Shown here one piece after another: positions 54,793 to 64,000 of a stretch of DNA of 64,000 nucleotides. This stretch comes from Calendula officinalis. Its lineage: Eukaryota > Streptophyta > Magnoliopsida > Asterales > Asteraceae. The notes beneath the pieces were generated by a model. The model was not told the DNA's origin. It did no database searches and saw nothing but the letters and a program-made list of their open reading frames with translations. Position 1 is the stretch's first letter. Every line of letters begins with the position of its first letter. The DNA lies in contig OY970824.1 in NCBI GenBank assembly GCA_963853835.1, positions 44,288,227 to 44,352,226 on the forward strand, read 5' to 3'. The translations under genes were made by a program, and so were the position numbers.

Positions 54793-55716
54793 TGTTGGAA
54801 TTTGGTGGGTTCTAAAACGCAGCGGAAACGTATATTTAAAAGAAAAATTTATTTAACCACCAAGATCCACCAATGACCGAATCTCTAAACCCAAATCGTG
54901 CAACAAAGAAGATGGAGAGAACATCATACCCTCGAAGACACCCGCAAGATAATGATGAACTCTCTAATGGATGAAGGTCACGAAATCGTTCCCCTCTACC
55001 GTTGATCCACACCGAGTGAGCGATCCCTTTCGAGTTGCTAACCCGACACCGAAAATGCTCAAGAACTCTTCTTAGAATTTCGGCAACCAAACACTTATGT
55101 TTTTAGAGAGAGAACCGTTTTTGCATTAGTTGTAATCAACCTCCCACATCTCTCTTATATAGATAAGAGAGCATGTGAAGGTGGGTGGAAAAGCTCTACA
55201 TGCATTGGACCAAAGAGTGGTCCAATAGAATTAAAGCAAGCATGTGGAGAAAAGTAGTGGCTTTCCTTTACATGCATTGGACCATTAAATGGTCCAATGA
55301 AATAAAAGCCACTTTTATTTCTCCCAACATCTTCATTTATCTCTCTTAATTTAAGTGTTATCGGAAAGGAATTCCCCCGGCGTGTGACCCGATAGGCTCG
55401 TGCATCATCGGCCATGATACCCGTACATGTGTGTCGGTGGGCACTAAATTCTGACAATTTAATCACTTATGATTAAGCTGTCACGAGTCCGGCAGTTTAA
55501 TCACCAATGATTAAGTTGCCACGAATCTGACAGTTCAATCATCAATGATTAAGCTATTACAAATCTAACACTTTAATCACCAATGATTAAGGTTACGATT
55601 CTGACAGTTTAATCATCGATGATTAAGCTATTACAAATCTAACAATTTAATCACTTATGATTAAGGTTACGATTCTGACAGTTTAATCATCGGTGATTAA
55701 GTCACGAATTCTAACA
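54793..55716 (-). repeat. 3' LTR of element F (left copy, 924 bp)
   Basis: In element sense it starts TGTTAGAATTCGTGAC at 55716 and ends ...CCACCAAATTCCAACA at 54793. A TATA box (minus-strand TATATAA) is at 55155-55161. Compared with the right copy I found one difference, near 55049 (c against t). Minus-strand frames at 54836-55090 and 55155-55466 recur in the other LTR and are not supported as genes. Confidence 0.97.
55458..55700 (-). promoter_or_regulatory. Seven palindromic TTAATCA...TGATTAA units in the U3 of F (left LTR)
   Basis: Seven units of about 35 bases each carry TTTAATCAnnnATGATTAA-type inverted repeats; one is the perfect palindrome TTAATCATCGATGATTAA. They occupy the first ~260 bases of U3, upstream of the TATA box in element sense, where enhancers lie. 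The same array is at 63089-63331 in the other LTR. Confidence 0.8.
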
Positions 55717-56592
55717 AACTCCCACTTGCACACGACACAACGTGTTATTGGTATCACAAACAAAGAGCGGCCTTAGCTAGGCATCTTTGTCCCCAAGTCA
55801 GCATGAGTTACGTCATCCTCGACATCTACCAATCATATAAATGATGGTTCCTTTAGATAAGTGATCGTATCATCCCTTTGTACGCGATATCCTAGTGAAC
55901 ACGAGACATGGATTAATGTCGTCATTCTCCAGATCGTTCACGATTATGTTTCTCGATCTTTTATTTAGTGGTGACCAAAATGAGTTGTAATTGAACCATT
56001 TTCAATATAACTCGAGCATGGCCATGCTTTTAGGTGTCAGCGCTAAATCATCGAGGGGCCCATGGATATCTCTCTTCATTGAGGTACAAATCCTTTTGAC
56101 TACATAGTCCCTACACATAAGTTATCCTTACCCAACTAAGCCCCTTATAACAGCCATTTACGAACCGCGTTAGAGCATTAATCTAAGTAAAGTAAACTTA
56201 TGCTTTGGAATCTCATGAATCTCTGGTCTAAGGATGAAATGATATTATCATCCCGAGATACTTTTGACAATTTCCATGAAGTAAACTCGGGTGTGGGTCT
56301 CCAGTCACTTGAAACTCATTTCAAGCACAGGCAATTGTTGTGTCTATATCTCATAACCAACACATTGCCTCAGCCTTCATTCATAACTTACTTCCATTTA
56401 AGTATGACTGACTGTGGAAGTTTAGATAAAAATCTAGGAAGTGTTTAAACATGCAAAGATGGAACACAATAAAGATTTTGAAAGTAACTGCAACACGCAT
56501 ATGTATAGACATATTTATGCATCAATACAATCAAAATTACAATACTGTTTCAAGTTCCCAAAATAAACATCAAATTCAAACTAAAACAGTAC
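55717..56592 (-). other. Polypurine tract and 3' untranslated region of element F
   Basis: The minus strand reads gtgggagtt at 55717-55725, directly before the LTR. The following ~0.87 kb to the gag-pol stop has no supported gene. Confidence 0.8.
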
Positions 56593-59500
56593 TCAAGCTA
56601 AATCACTGGCTAATCTCACACCTATTCCCCTAGTGTGAGAATCATGTACAGCCTGTGATAACGGCTTAGTAAACGGATCGGCAAGATTCTCTTCTGATAC
56701 TACTCTGCTTATGACAACGTCACCACATTCAATCTTATCTCGAATAACATGGTATTTACGAGCAATATGCCTCGTTCTTTTATGAGCTCTAGGTTCCTTA
56801 GCCAAAGCTACTGCACCCTCATTGTCACAAAATATTTCAATGGGGTCAGCAATGCTAGGAACCACTACCAAGTCATTGATGAATTTCTTCATCCACACAG
56901 CTTCTTTTGCAGCTTCGCTTGCTGCAATGTATTCTGATTCTGTCGTCGAATCAGCAACTGTGTCTTGCTTGGAGCTCCTCCAACTCACAGCACCACCATT
57001 CAATAGGAATACATAACCCGATTGCGATCGGAAATCATCCCTATCAGTTTGGAAGCTTGCGTCTGTGTATCCAACTACACGCAACTCTTCCATACCACCA
57101 TATACCAAGAACATATCCTTCGTTCTTCGAAGATATTTCAAGATGTTCTTGACGGCAATCCAATGAGCTTCTCCGGGGTTTGCCTGATATCTACTTGTCA
57201 CGCTCAACGCACAAGATACATCAGGTCTTGTGCATAGCATGGCGTACATGATAGATCCAACTGCCGAGGCATAAGGGATCTTCTTCATTACGTCACGTTC
57301 CTTATCGGAACTTGGACATTGAGCCTTGCTCAAAGTCACTCCATGCAACATAGGAAGATTCCCTTTCTTGGAATCCTCCATTCTAAACCGTTTTAGAACT
57401 TTGTCAATATATGCACTTTGACTCAAACCGAGAAGCCTTTTAGATCTATCTCGATAGATCTTGATTCCCAAGATGTACGATGCATTTCCTAAGTCCTTCA
57501 TGGAAAAACATTTTCCAAGAAATGTCTTGACATCGCTCAAAATTGGAATGTCATTCCCAATGAGTAAGATGTCATCAACATATAGGACTAGGAATACAAT
57601 CGCGCTCCCACTAGCCCTGACGTATACACAAGGTTCATCTATGCTTTTAGAAAATCCAAATTCCTTGATTTTCTCATCAAAGCAAAGATTCCAACTTCGA
57701 GATGCTTGCTTAAGTCCATAAATGGACTTCTTAAGCTGACAGACTTTATTAGGATACTTTGGATGTACAAAACCCTCAGGTTGTCTCATATATACCTCTT
57801 CAGTAAGCTTCCCGTTAAGGAAGGCGGTTTTTACATCCATTTGCCAAATTTCATAATCATGAAAGGCGGCAATTGCCATAAGTATCCTGATAGATTTCAA
57901 CATAGCCACTGGGGAAAAGGTTTCATCATAGTCAACACCATGGGTTTGAGTGAAGCCTTTAGCAACCAGTCGTGCTTTGAAAGTATCAATCTGTCCATCC
58001 ATGCCGGTCTTTACTTTATAGACCCATTTACACCCCACAAGCTTACAGCTGGGTGTAGGATCAACCAGTTCCCATACTTGGTTGTCCTTCATGGATTGCA
58101 TTTCGACTTCCATTGCATCTCTCCATTTGTCAGACTCTGGGCCTGCCATCGCTTCCTGGTAGGTAGAGGGTTCATCATGATCCCCTAGTAACTCGCTGCC
58201 CTCAGATATGAGAAACCCATATCTCTCTGGCTCAGTGCGAGTTCTAGCAGATCTACGAAGAGACAATGGTGGAACGTCAGTTTCTACCGCATCCTCTTGA
58301 TCGGTACCAACCTCTTGAGGTTGTGTGCCAGTGCCAACATTAGGTAGTTCATTGGATATATCTTGAGTTTCCTCAAGATCTATATGCTTTCCATTAGGTT
58401 CATTGGATAAAAGTTCTCTTTCAAGAAATACTGCCCTTCGAGCAACAAATACCTTGTTCTCGGTAGGTTTGTAAAACAAATATCCAAGTCCCGCTTTAGG
58501 ATATCCAATGAAATAACACTTTTCTGAACGGGGTTCTAATTTGTCATCGGCCTCCCGCTTTACGTAGGCTTGACAACCCCAAACTCTAAGATAGGATAGT
58601 GGAGGTTTACTCCCATGCCATATCTCGAAAGGTGTCTTTTCTACCTTCTTTGTTGGTACGAGATTAAGAAGCTTACACGCCGTTTCTAGAGCATATCCCC
58701 AAAAACTTATGGGTATTTGGGTTCTTGCCATCATTGATCGAACCATGTCAAGTAATGTTCGATTTCTCCTCTCGGCGACTCCATTCAATTGAGGAGTCCT
58801 AGGAGGTGTTAATTGTGAGACAATCCCACAATTCTTAAGATGGTCAATAAACTCTAGATTAAGATACTCTCCGCCTCTATCTGATCGAAGTATCTTGATT
58901 GACTTGCCCAATTGGTTCTCAACTTCGTTTTGGAATATCTTGAACACCTCAATGGTTTCTGACTTATGTTTAATCAAGTAAACATATCCAAACCTACTAT
59001 AATCATCTATAAAGGTTACGAAGTATCTACAATTATTCCTTGTAAGGTGTTTAAATGGACCACACACATCGGTGTGTACAATGTCTAATAAACCCTTAGC
59101 CCTCTCACATACACCGGTGAAGGGAGCTTTAGTCATCTTTCCTAATAAGCAAGATTCACATACATCATTTGCACCATTTTCAAACGATTCCAAGTACCCA
59201 ATTGCTTGGAGCTTGGAGATGCGAGTCTTGTTTATATGGCCAAGGCGACTATGCCATAAGGATAATTTATCCAAACTATCTTTGGATGTAGAACCAATTT
59301 GCATGATTGATCTTTTGTTACTAACATGTGCATCTATCTCATATATGCCATTAACCGGTAATGCTTTAAAATAATAATCACCATTTTTATGACAAGAAAT
59401 TGTGCCATCATTATTAAAAGCAAACTTAAAACCGTCAATGTATAAAGCATAACATGAAATAATATTTCTTGCCACAAGCGGCGAATAACGAACATGTTTT

Positions 59501-60630
59501 AACAAAATTGAGAAACTAGATCTAAAGGACAATAACACATTTCCTTTGGCTTCAACCGAGACAACATCCTTGTTTCCCATGATAAGATCTTGTTCTCCAA
59601 CCATCAACCTCTCACTTTCCCGTAGCACCTGTATTGTATTACAAATATGAGTGCCACAACCGGTATCTAAAACCCAGTTTTGCGAAGTAGAGGTTTGGTA
59701 TAATTCAATCATGTACATACCTTGTTTTGAGGTACCTCCAACTCCTTTAGCTTTTAGCTTGTTGAGTTCCTCAAGGTATGTTGGGCAACTACGGCGGAAA
59801 TGCCCCTTTTTCCCGCAATAGAAGCAGTCCGCATCTTCCGGTGTCATGGCTTGAGGAACCTTTCCTTTTGCCATCTTCGCCGAAGTTGGCTTAGGCTTGG
59901 GCGCACCAACCTTGCCTTTACCCTTACCTTGAGGGGTAGGGGTGGACTTCTTCTTCTTGGAGACCTTTCCTTCTCGAATTGCAAGGACGGGATGTGTTGG
60001 GTTGGGCTTTCTTTTGGTCATGGTAGACTCGGCGGTCTTCAACGTACCATGAAGCTCCATTATGGACTTGTCCATACCATGCATATGATAGTTCATAACA
60101 AACTGTTCATATGATGTAGGAAGAGACCTAAGGATAAAATCCACGGCCAATTCCTTCCCAATGGAGAAGCCTAACTTCTCCAAGCGTTCCACGTTTGCTT
60201 TCATACGCAACACGTGAGCGCTCACATCCCCGCCTTCTAGGAGTTTACGATCAAGCACGTTCTTGAGGCACTCATACCGCTCTAGCTTTGCTTGTTGTTG
60301 GAACATGTCCCGCAACTGCACAATAAGCTCGTAAGCGTACAAATGATCCATTTGCTTTTGCAAATCAGGAGTCATTGTGCTCAACATTAAACATGTAACG
60401 TCCTCACATTCTTTCGTGAGACGTTCATGAGCATCGTGTGCTGCTTGAATCGCATCCTCCCCTGGTTCATCGGGAAGAGGTCCTTCAATCAAGTGCATCT
60501 TTCCTTCATGGCGGAGAACAAGTTTTAGTTGTCTCTCCCAATCAAGGAAGTTTGCACCATTGAGTTTCTCCTTTTCAAGGAAAACTCTTAAAGAAACATC
60601 GGTGGTGGAGGTGGGGTTTGAAGATGCCAT
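56593..60630 (-). CDS. gag-pol: Gag-Pol polyprotein of Copia element F, intact (1345 aa)
   Basis: One uninterrupted frame encodes the whole polyprotein. Gag occupies about residues 1-300, with the core motif 'NGANFLDWERQLKLVLRHEG' and the zinc knuckle 'CFYCGKKGHFRRSC' (about 265-278). Protease follows with 'WVLDTGCGTHICN' (about 318-330, catalytic Asp), then GAG-pre-integrase 'LSLWHSRLGHINK' (about 458) and a CxxC pair. The integrase core has 'IVHTDVCGPF' (about 515), 'RSDRGGEYLN' and 'PQLNGVAERRNRT' (about 612). Reverse transcriptase has 'CKWVYKVKTGMDG' (about 870) and catalytic 'YVDDILLIGND' (about 1014). RNase H has 'GYTDASFQTDRDD' (about 1187) and 'FCDNEGAVALAKEP' (about 1265). All catalytic residues are present. 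Length and domain order fit a complete Tork/Angela-type polyprotein. The start ATG at 60630 is the first in frame. Confidence 0.97.
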   Translation of the reverse strand: MASSNPTSTTDVSLRVFLEKEKLNGANFLDWERQLKLVLRHEGKMHLIEGPLPDEPGEDAIQAAHDAHERLTKECEDVTCLMLSTMTPDLQKQMDHLYAYELIVQLRDMFQQQAKLERYECLKNVLDRKLLEGGDVSAHVLRMKANVERLEKLGFSIGKELAVDFILRSLPTSYEQFVMNYHMHGMDKSIMELHGTLKTAESTMTKRKPNPTHPVLAIREGKVSKKKKSTPTPQGKGKGKVGAPKPKPTSAKMAKGKVPQAMTPEDADCFYCGKKGHFRRSCPTYLEELNKLKAKGVGGTSKQGMYMIELYQTSTSQNWVLDTGCGTHICNTIQVLRESERLMVGEQDLIMGNKDVVSVEAKGNVLLSFRSSFSILLKHVRYSPLVARNIISCYALYIDGFKFAFNNDGTISCHKNGDYYFKALPVNGIYEIDAHVSNKRSIMQIGSTSKDSLDKLSLWHSRLGHINKTRISKLQAIGYLESFENGANDVCESCLLGKMTKAPFTGVCERAKGLLDIVHTDVCGPFKHLTRNNCRYFVTFIDDYSRFGYVYLIKHKSETIEVFKIFQNEVENQLGKSIKILRSDRGGEYLNLEFIDHLKNCGIVSQLTPPRTPQLNGVAERRNRTLLDMVRSMMARTQIPISFWGYALETACKLLNLVPTKKVEKTPFEIWHGSKPPLSYLRVWGCQAYVKREADDKLEPRSEKCYFIGYPKAGLGYLFYKPTENKVFVARRAVFLERELLSNEPNGKHIDLEETQDISNELPNVGTGTQPQEVGTDQEDAVETDVPPLSLRRSARTRTEPERYGFLISEGSELLGDHDEPSTYQEAMAGPESDKWRDAMEVEMQSMKDNQVWELVDPTPSCKLVGCKWVYKVKTGMDGQIDTFKARLVAKGFTQTHGVDYDETFSPVAMLKSIRILMAIAAFHDYEIWQMDVKTAFLNGKLTEEVYMRQPEGFVHPKYPNKVCQLKKSIYGLKQASRSWNLCFDEKIKEFGFSKSIDEPCVYVRASGSAIVFLVLYVDDILLIGNDIPILSDVKTFLGKCFSMKDLGNASYILGIKIYRDRSKRLLGLSQSAYIDKVLKRFRMEDSKKGNLPMLHGVTLSKAQCPSSDKERDVMKKIPYASAVGSIMYAMLCTRPDVSCALSVTSRYQANPGEAHWIAVKNILKYLRRTKDMFLVYGGMEELRVVGYTDASFQTDRDDFRSQSGYVFLLNGGAVSWRSSKQDTVADSTTESEYIAASEAAKEAVWMKKFINDLVVVPSIADPIEIFCDNEGAVALAKEPRAHKRTRHIARKYHVIRDKIECGDVVISRVVSEENLADPFTKPLSQAVHDSHTRGIGVRLASDLA

Positions 60631-62423
60631 CTAAAAAATAGCAAAGTAGTTTTAGTTAGTTTGATGGGTCCTTGTAAATATATTACCCAAAACTTTTATA
60701 TTTAACAAGGGCTAAGAATCCGTATTTCACAATACATTATGACGGGTATGCCGAGGATCATAATGTAAAGCTATTTCTGGTGGTATCCATTGTACCATTG
60801 TAATCACCATATTGTACTAATGCCATATTGTACCAATTGTACCAATAATCATATTGTACCAATTGTACCAATTGCATTTATTTTGTACCAATTGTGACTT
60901 ACAACTCTTAGCTTCTTGCGGGATCACTTGACAACCATTGTGTCATTTGGCATGTTTGATCCCTACATGCACTAACCTCAAACCAAATTTTAAATGACTC
61001 GGTTTCGCTCGACAATCATTTAAAACCTAGTTTGAAGTTTGTAAATCGACCATCTAGATCCACGATAAGCCCATAACTAAATTGGCTCGGTTTCGCTCGA
61101 CAACCAACTTAATTAAGGAACTTATACTCACCCTCATCTTGCTTCACAAGGCACGGCTCGGTTTCGCTCGACAACCGACCTTGCTCCACAAGACTTAAGT
61201 GGTGACATTCCAATGGATAGTGCAAGATTTACATTTTGTGAGAAATCAAATAAATCATCCAACATGATACGCGGTGAAACATTTTGACTATAATGGTTCG
61301 GCTAATGCACGACGACCAATCATAGAAAAATGAGTCACACTCACCTTCCACACTGTCTATTCAAAATCGGCTCGGCTAATGCACGACAACCAACTTTGTC
61401 TAGCAAGATTTGGGTGGCGTCATCATTAGGATAATAAAAATGATATTCTCTAAAAACGGGTTTTTGTTTCTTTTAAACTTTGATTAATTACTTTTGTGAC
61501 AAAAACATTTTTCACCTTTTAATTAATCCCTTTTAAAATTTTGATTAATTACCTTTGTGACAAAACCATTTTTCACCTTTTAATTAATCTATAGCGAGTG
61601 ATTTAATTAAACCATTTTTAATTAATCTATTTATTTATTTAACCTTGCGAAAATCTAACAACCAAGCAAATAAATAAACATCACATGCATACAACAAAAT
61701 TGGTAACCATGCCCAAAGCCTATGCGTTTTTCCCGTGAGCCAACCCGGGAAAAACATGGTCAACTATGGACAAATAATGACGTTCCATGTGAGCTCCCAC
61801 TAAATCCGCCGTCTCCATTAGACTTCATCGAATCCAAGGTTGCCTAGACATCACTTCATGATTCCATTTGGTTGTCTTTTGATCTTCGTTTTACAAGTAC
61901 ATAGAAAATATGGAAATGGCTAACACGCCACAAAATCCTACTAACTAGTACAATTACAAATGAAAATCAATAGCATGCAAGCCATAATTAATAAATATTA
62001 CATACCGAAATTAATAAATTATTAATTACAAACCATTGTGACAAAGTCACCAAATGAATAACAACCAAACACACGGCAAAAGGTCAAGGGCATAATGGTT
62101 ACCAATCTACTAGCTACTACAAACATGAAAGCTAAAATGGTGTGCCAACAACCATTCATAAAAGTATTTTGACAAAGATTCGAAATCAAACACTCAAGGC
62201 ACTAAGAATCTTTGCATGTAATAAATTACATACATCAACACAAATTTATGCATGCATGCATTTCATGCCAAAATCATGACAAGCATATAAGTGTGTGAGT
62301 CAAAATATTATGGGTTTAGCAAGGCTAAAACCCTAAATCTAAAAAAATGGCAAAACCGATCCTCAAATCGTTTTTCAAGCCCGAAAATGTGCACGATTCG
62401 GTTAGAGTAGGCTCTGATACCAC
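60631..62423 (-). other. Leader of element F with primer site and repeated motifs
   Basis: The primer site TGGTATCAGAGC (minus) is at 62411-62422. On the plus strand the leader shows repeated TTGTACCAA words (60785-60900), three 'CGGTTTCGCTCGACAA' units (about 60998, 61086, 61158) and two related 'CGGCTAATGCACGAC' units (about 61308, 61372). A purine tract (minus agtgggagctc) is at 61791-61801. No protein gene is supported. Confidence 0.8.
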
Positions 62424-63347
62424 TGTTGGAATTTGGTGGGTTCTAAAACGCAGCGGAAACGTATATTTAAAAGAAAAATTTATTTAACCACCAAGATCCA
62501 CCAATGACCGAATCTCTAAACCCAAATCGTGCAACAAAGAAGATGGAGAGAACATCATACCCTCGAAGACACCCGCAAGATAATGATGAACTCTCTAATG
62601 GATGAAGGTCACGAAATCGTTCCCCTCTACCGTTGATCCACACCGAGTGAGCGATCCCTTTCGAGTTGCTAACCCGACACTGAAAATGCTCAAGAACTCT
62701 TCTTAGAATTTCGGCAACCAAACACTTATGTTTTTAGAGAGAGAACCGTTTTTGCATTAGTTGTAATCAACCTCCCACATCTCTCTTATATAGATAAGAG
62801 AGCATGTGAAGGTGGGTGGAAAAGCTCTACATGCATTGGACCAAAGAGTGGTCCAATAGAATTAAAGCAAGCATGTGGAGAAAAGTAGTGGCTTTCCTTT
62901 ACATGCATTGGACCATTAAATGGTCCAATGAAATAAAAGCCACTTTTATTTCTCCCAACATCTTCATTTATCTCTCTTAATTTAAGTGTTATCGGAAAGG
63001 AATTCCCCCGGCGTGTGACCCGATAGGCTCGTGCATCATCGGCCATGATACCCGTACATGTGTGTCGGTGGGCACTAAATTCTGACAATTTAATCACTTA
63101 TGATTAAGCTGTCACGAGTCCGGCAGTTTAATCACCAATGATTAAGTTGCCACGAATCTGACAGTTCAATCATCAATGATTAAGCTATTACAAATCTAAC
63201 ACTTTAATCACCAATGATTAAGGTTACGATTCTGACAGTTTAATCATCGATGATTAAGCTATTACAAATCTAACAATTTAATCACTTATGATTAAGGTTA
63301 CGATTCTGACAGTTTAATCATCGGTGATTAAGTCACGAATTCTAACA
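62424..63347 (-). repeat. 5' LTR of element F (right copy, 924 bp)
   Basis: It is collinear with the left copy at a constant offset of 7631 bases, with one difference noted near 62680. The TATA box is at 62786-62792 and the U3 palindromes at 63089-63331. It drives transcription of F toward lower coordinates. Confidence 0.97.
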
Positions 63348-63352
63348 AAAAT

Positions 63353-63872
63353 GTCCATATTTGAGAATCCCAGAAAAATCCTTACCAAACTGATATTCAA
63401 TATCCAGAACTTTTAAATACTTAGGAAACCAGTTTTAGGACTTCCTTACACCAACAGATTCAACGTAACAAAAATATTTTCGTTGAGTGTTTGAAATCTC
63501 AATTTCTTCTTAAGCTAATAAAATGTAAACATTGAAGAGCAAAACAATTTGAAGCACATCTGAGCATAAACGAATTTGGTAACGGACCAAAAGAAGAAAT
63601 TGAAGAAGGAAGACTGGGATGAAGTGCTAAAGCTCAAAAAGAGGGAGATTGGATAATGATAAAGTCATATTAAGTCAACAATTCATGAAATCTTCTGAGA
63701 TACTTTATATTGGTTGAAAAGTCAATAAAAAGTATTATTTTTCATTGTTCAATCAAAAGCTGAAGCTGATACGACACCAAAACTATTCAACGGATAATTC
63801 AGTCTCAGACTTTGCTAGAGAAGAAGATTTCAAGAACAGTCTAACTCAAACTATTGATACAAAGGGGGAGAA
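63353..63872 (+). other. End of the 3' non-coding region of D and its polypurine tract
   Basis: This resumes D after F. No gene is visible. The tract aagggggagaa (63862-63872) directly precedes the 3' LTR. Confidence 0.85.
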
Positions 63873-64000
63873 TGTTAGGGTCATTTTAATTGTATTCAAT
63901 AGTTAGGGGACTAGATGTGTAATATTGTAATAGTGTTAATCTAGTCTTAGCCTTGGTTAGTGCTTAATTAAGCATGTTTAGAATGGAGGTATAAATACTT
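63873..64000 (+). repeat. 3' LTR of element D, first 128 bp
   Basis: It is identical to 33221-33348 except for one base (t at 63984 against g at 33332). It runs off the window before its end. Confidence 0.95.

Larger units (their letters stand above)
54788..63352 (-). mobile_element. Copia element F, minus strand, apparently intact (Tork/Angela-like)
   Basis: The element spans 54793-63347 with target site AAAAT at 54788-54792 and 63348-63352. It has equal 924-bp LTRs with one mismatch seen by eye, a polypurine tract, a 1345-codon gag-pol frame, a ~1.8-kb leader and an exact Met-tRNA primer site. Everything needed for autonomous transposition of a Copia element is present. It is the youngest-looking insertion in the window and is inserted in the 3' non-coding region of D. 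Confidence 0.97.
33221..64000 (+). mobile_element. Copia Sirevirus-like element D, plus strand, containing E and F
   Basis: D begins with its 5' LTR at 33221 and its 3' LTR starts at 63873 and leaves the window. Its own sequence is 33221-39054, 50478-54787 and 63353-64000; the rest is E and F. The left flank is ACCAT (33216-33220) in the gag of C; the same five bases should follow the 3' LTR. The visible 128 bases of the two LTRs differ at one position. Gag and Pol look Sirevirus-like but distinct from C/E. Confidence 0.93.

Noticed and set aside
54836..55466. 84- and 103-codon minus-strand frames, identical to those at 62467-63097
   Set aside because: They lie inside the two LTRs of F, which are almost identical by origin. 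There is no domain, and the LTR promoter elements overlap them.

Overview
The window is plant nuclear DNA made almost entirely of nested LTR retrotransposons. Evidence for a plant host is the set of lineages (Ty1/Copia Sirevirus-like and Tork/Angela-like elements, and a Ty3/Gypsy chromovirus-like element with multi-kilobase LTRs), primer sites matching initiator Met-tRNA, and telomere-type AAACCCTA words. A eudicot, perhaps Asteraceae, is likely, but the family is a guess. I found no host protein gene, tRNA, rRNA or CRISPR array.

Layout, left to right. 1-914 is the 3' end of a minus-strand Gypsy element (G). 915-2512 holds fragments of a second Gypsy family (B): an inverted LTR piece, then an LTR piece fused to the end of pol. 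A nearly complete but decayed B copy follows (5' LTR 2513-3568 plus 11013-12622, internal region 12623-19416, 3' LTR 19417-22139), then part of a further B copy (22141-22846). Its 5' LTR is split by Copia element A (minus, 3569-11007, TSD AGACT), and its leader by a Copia solo LTR (13380-14490, TSD TAAAG). From 22847 a minus-strand Sirevirus-like Copia element (C) begins. Inside C's gag sits a plus-strand Sirevirus-like element D (33221 to beyond the window end). Inside D sit a plus-strand Sirevirus-like element E (39055-50472, TSD ACGTG) and a minus-strand Tork/Angela-like element F (54793-63347, TSD AAAAT). The insertion order is B, then C, then D, then E and F.

F is the only element that looks intact: a 1345-codon gag-pol and two 924-bp LTRs in which I saw one mismatch. 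A, B, C, D and E carry stops, frameshifts or deletions.

The most interesting signals are in the three Sirevirus-like elements. Each has a good 5' splice site after the first Gag zinc knuckle and a good 3' splice site just before the protease, both in phase 0. Splicing would join Gag to Pol in frame, while unspliced RNA would end at a Gag stop. C and E also share two reading frames after pol (ORF3, ORF4), separated by a matched ~685-bp phase-1 candidate intron and preceded by a conserved TATA box, so they may form one independently transcribed spliced gene. D lacks these ORFs; in their place it has six long hairpins whose stems change sequence but keep pairing. D's leader also carries many near-palindromic TTCGGCCCGAAC words.
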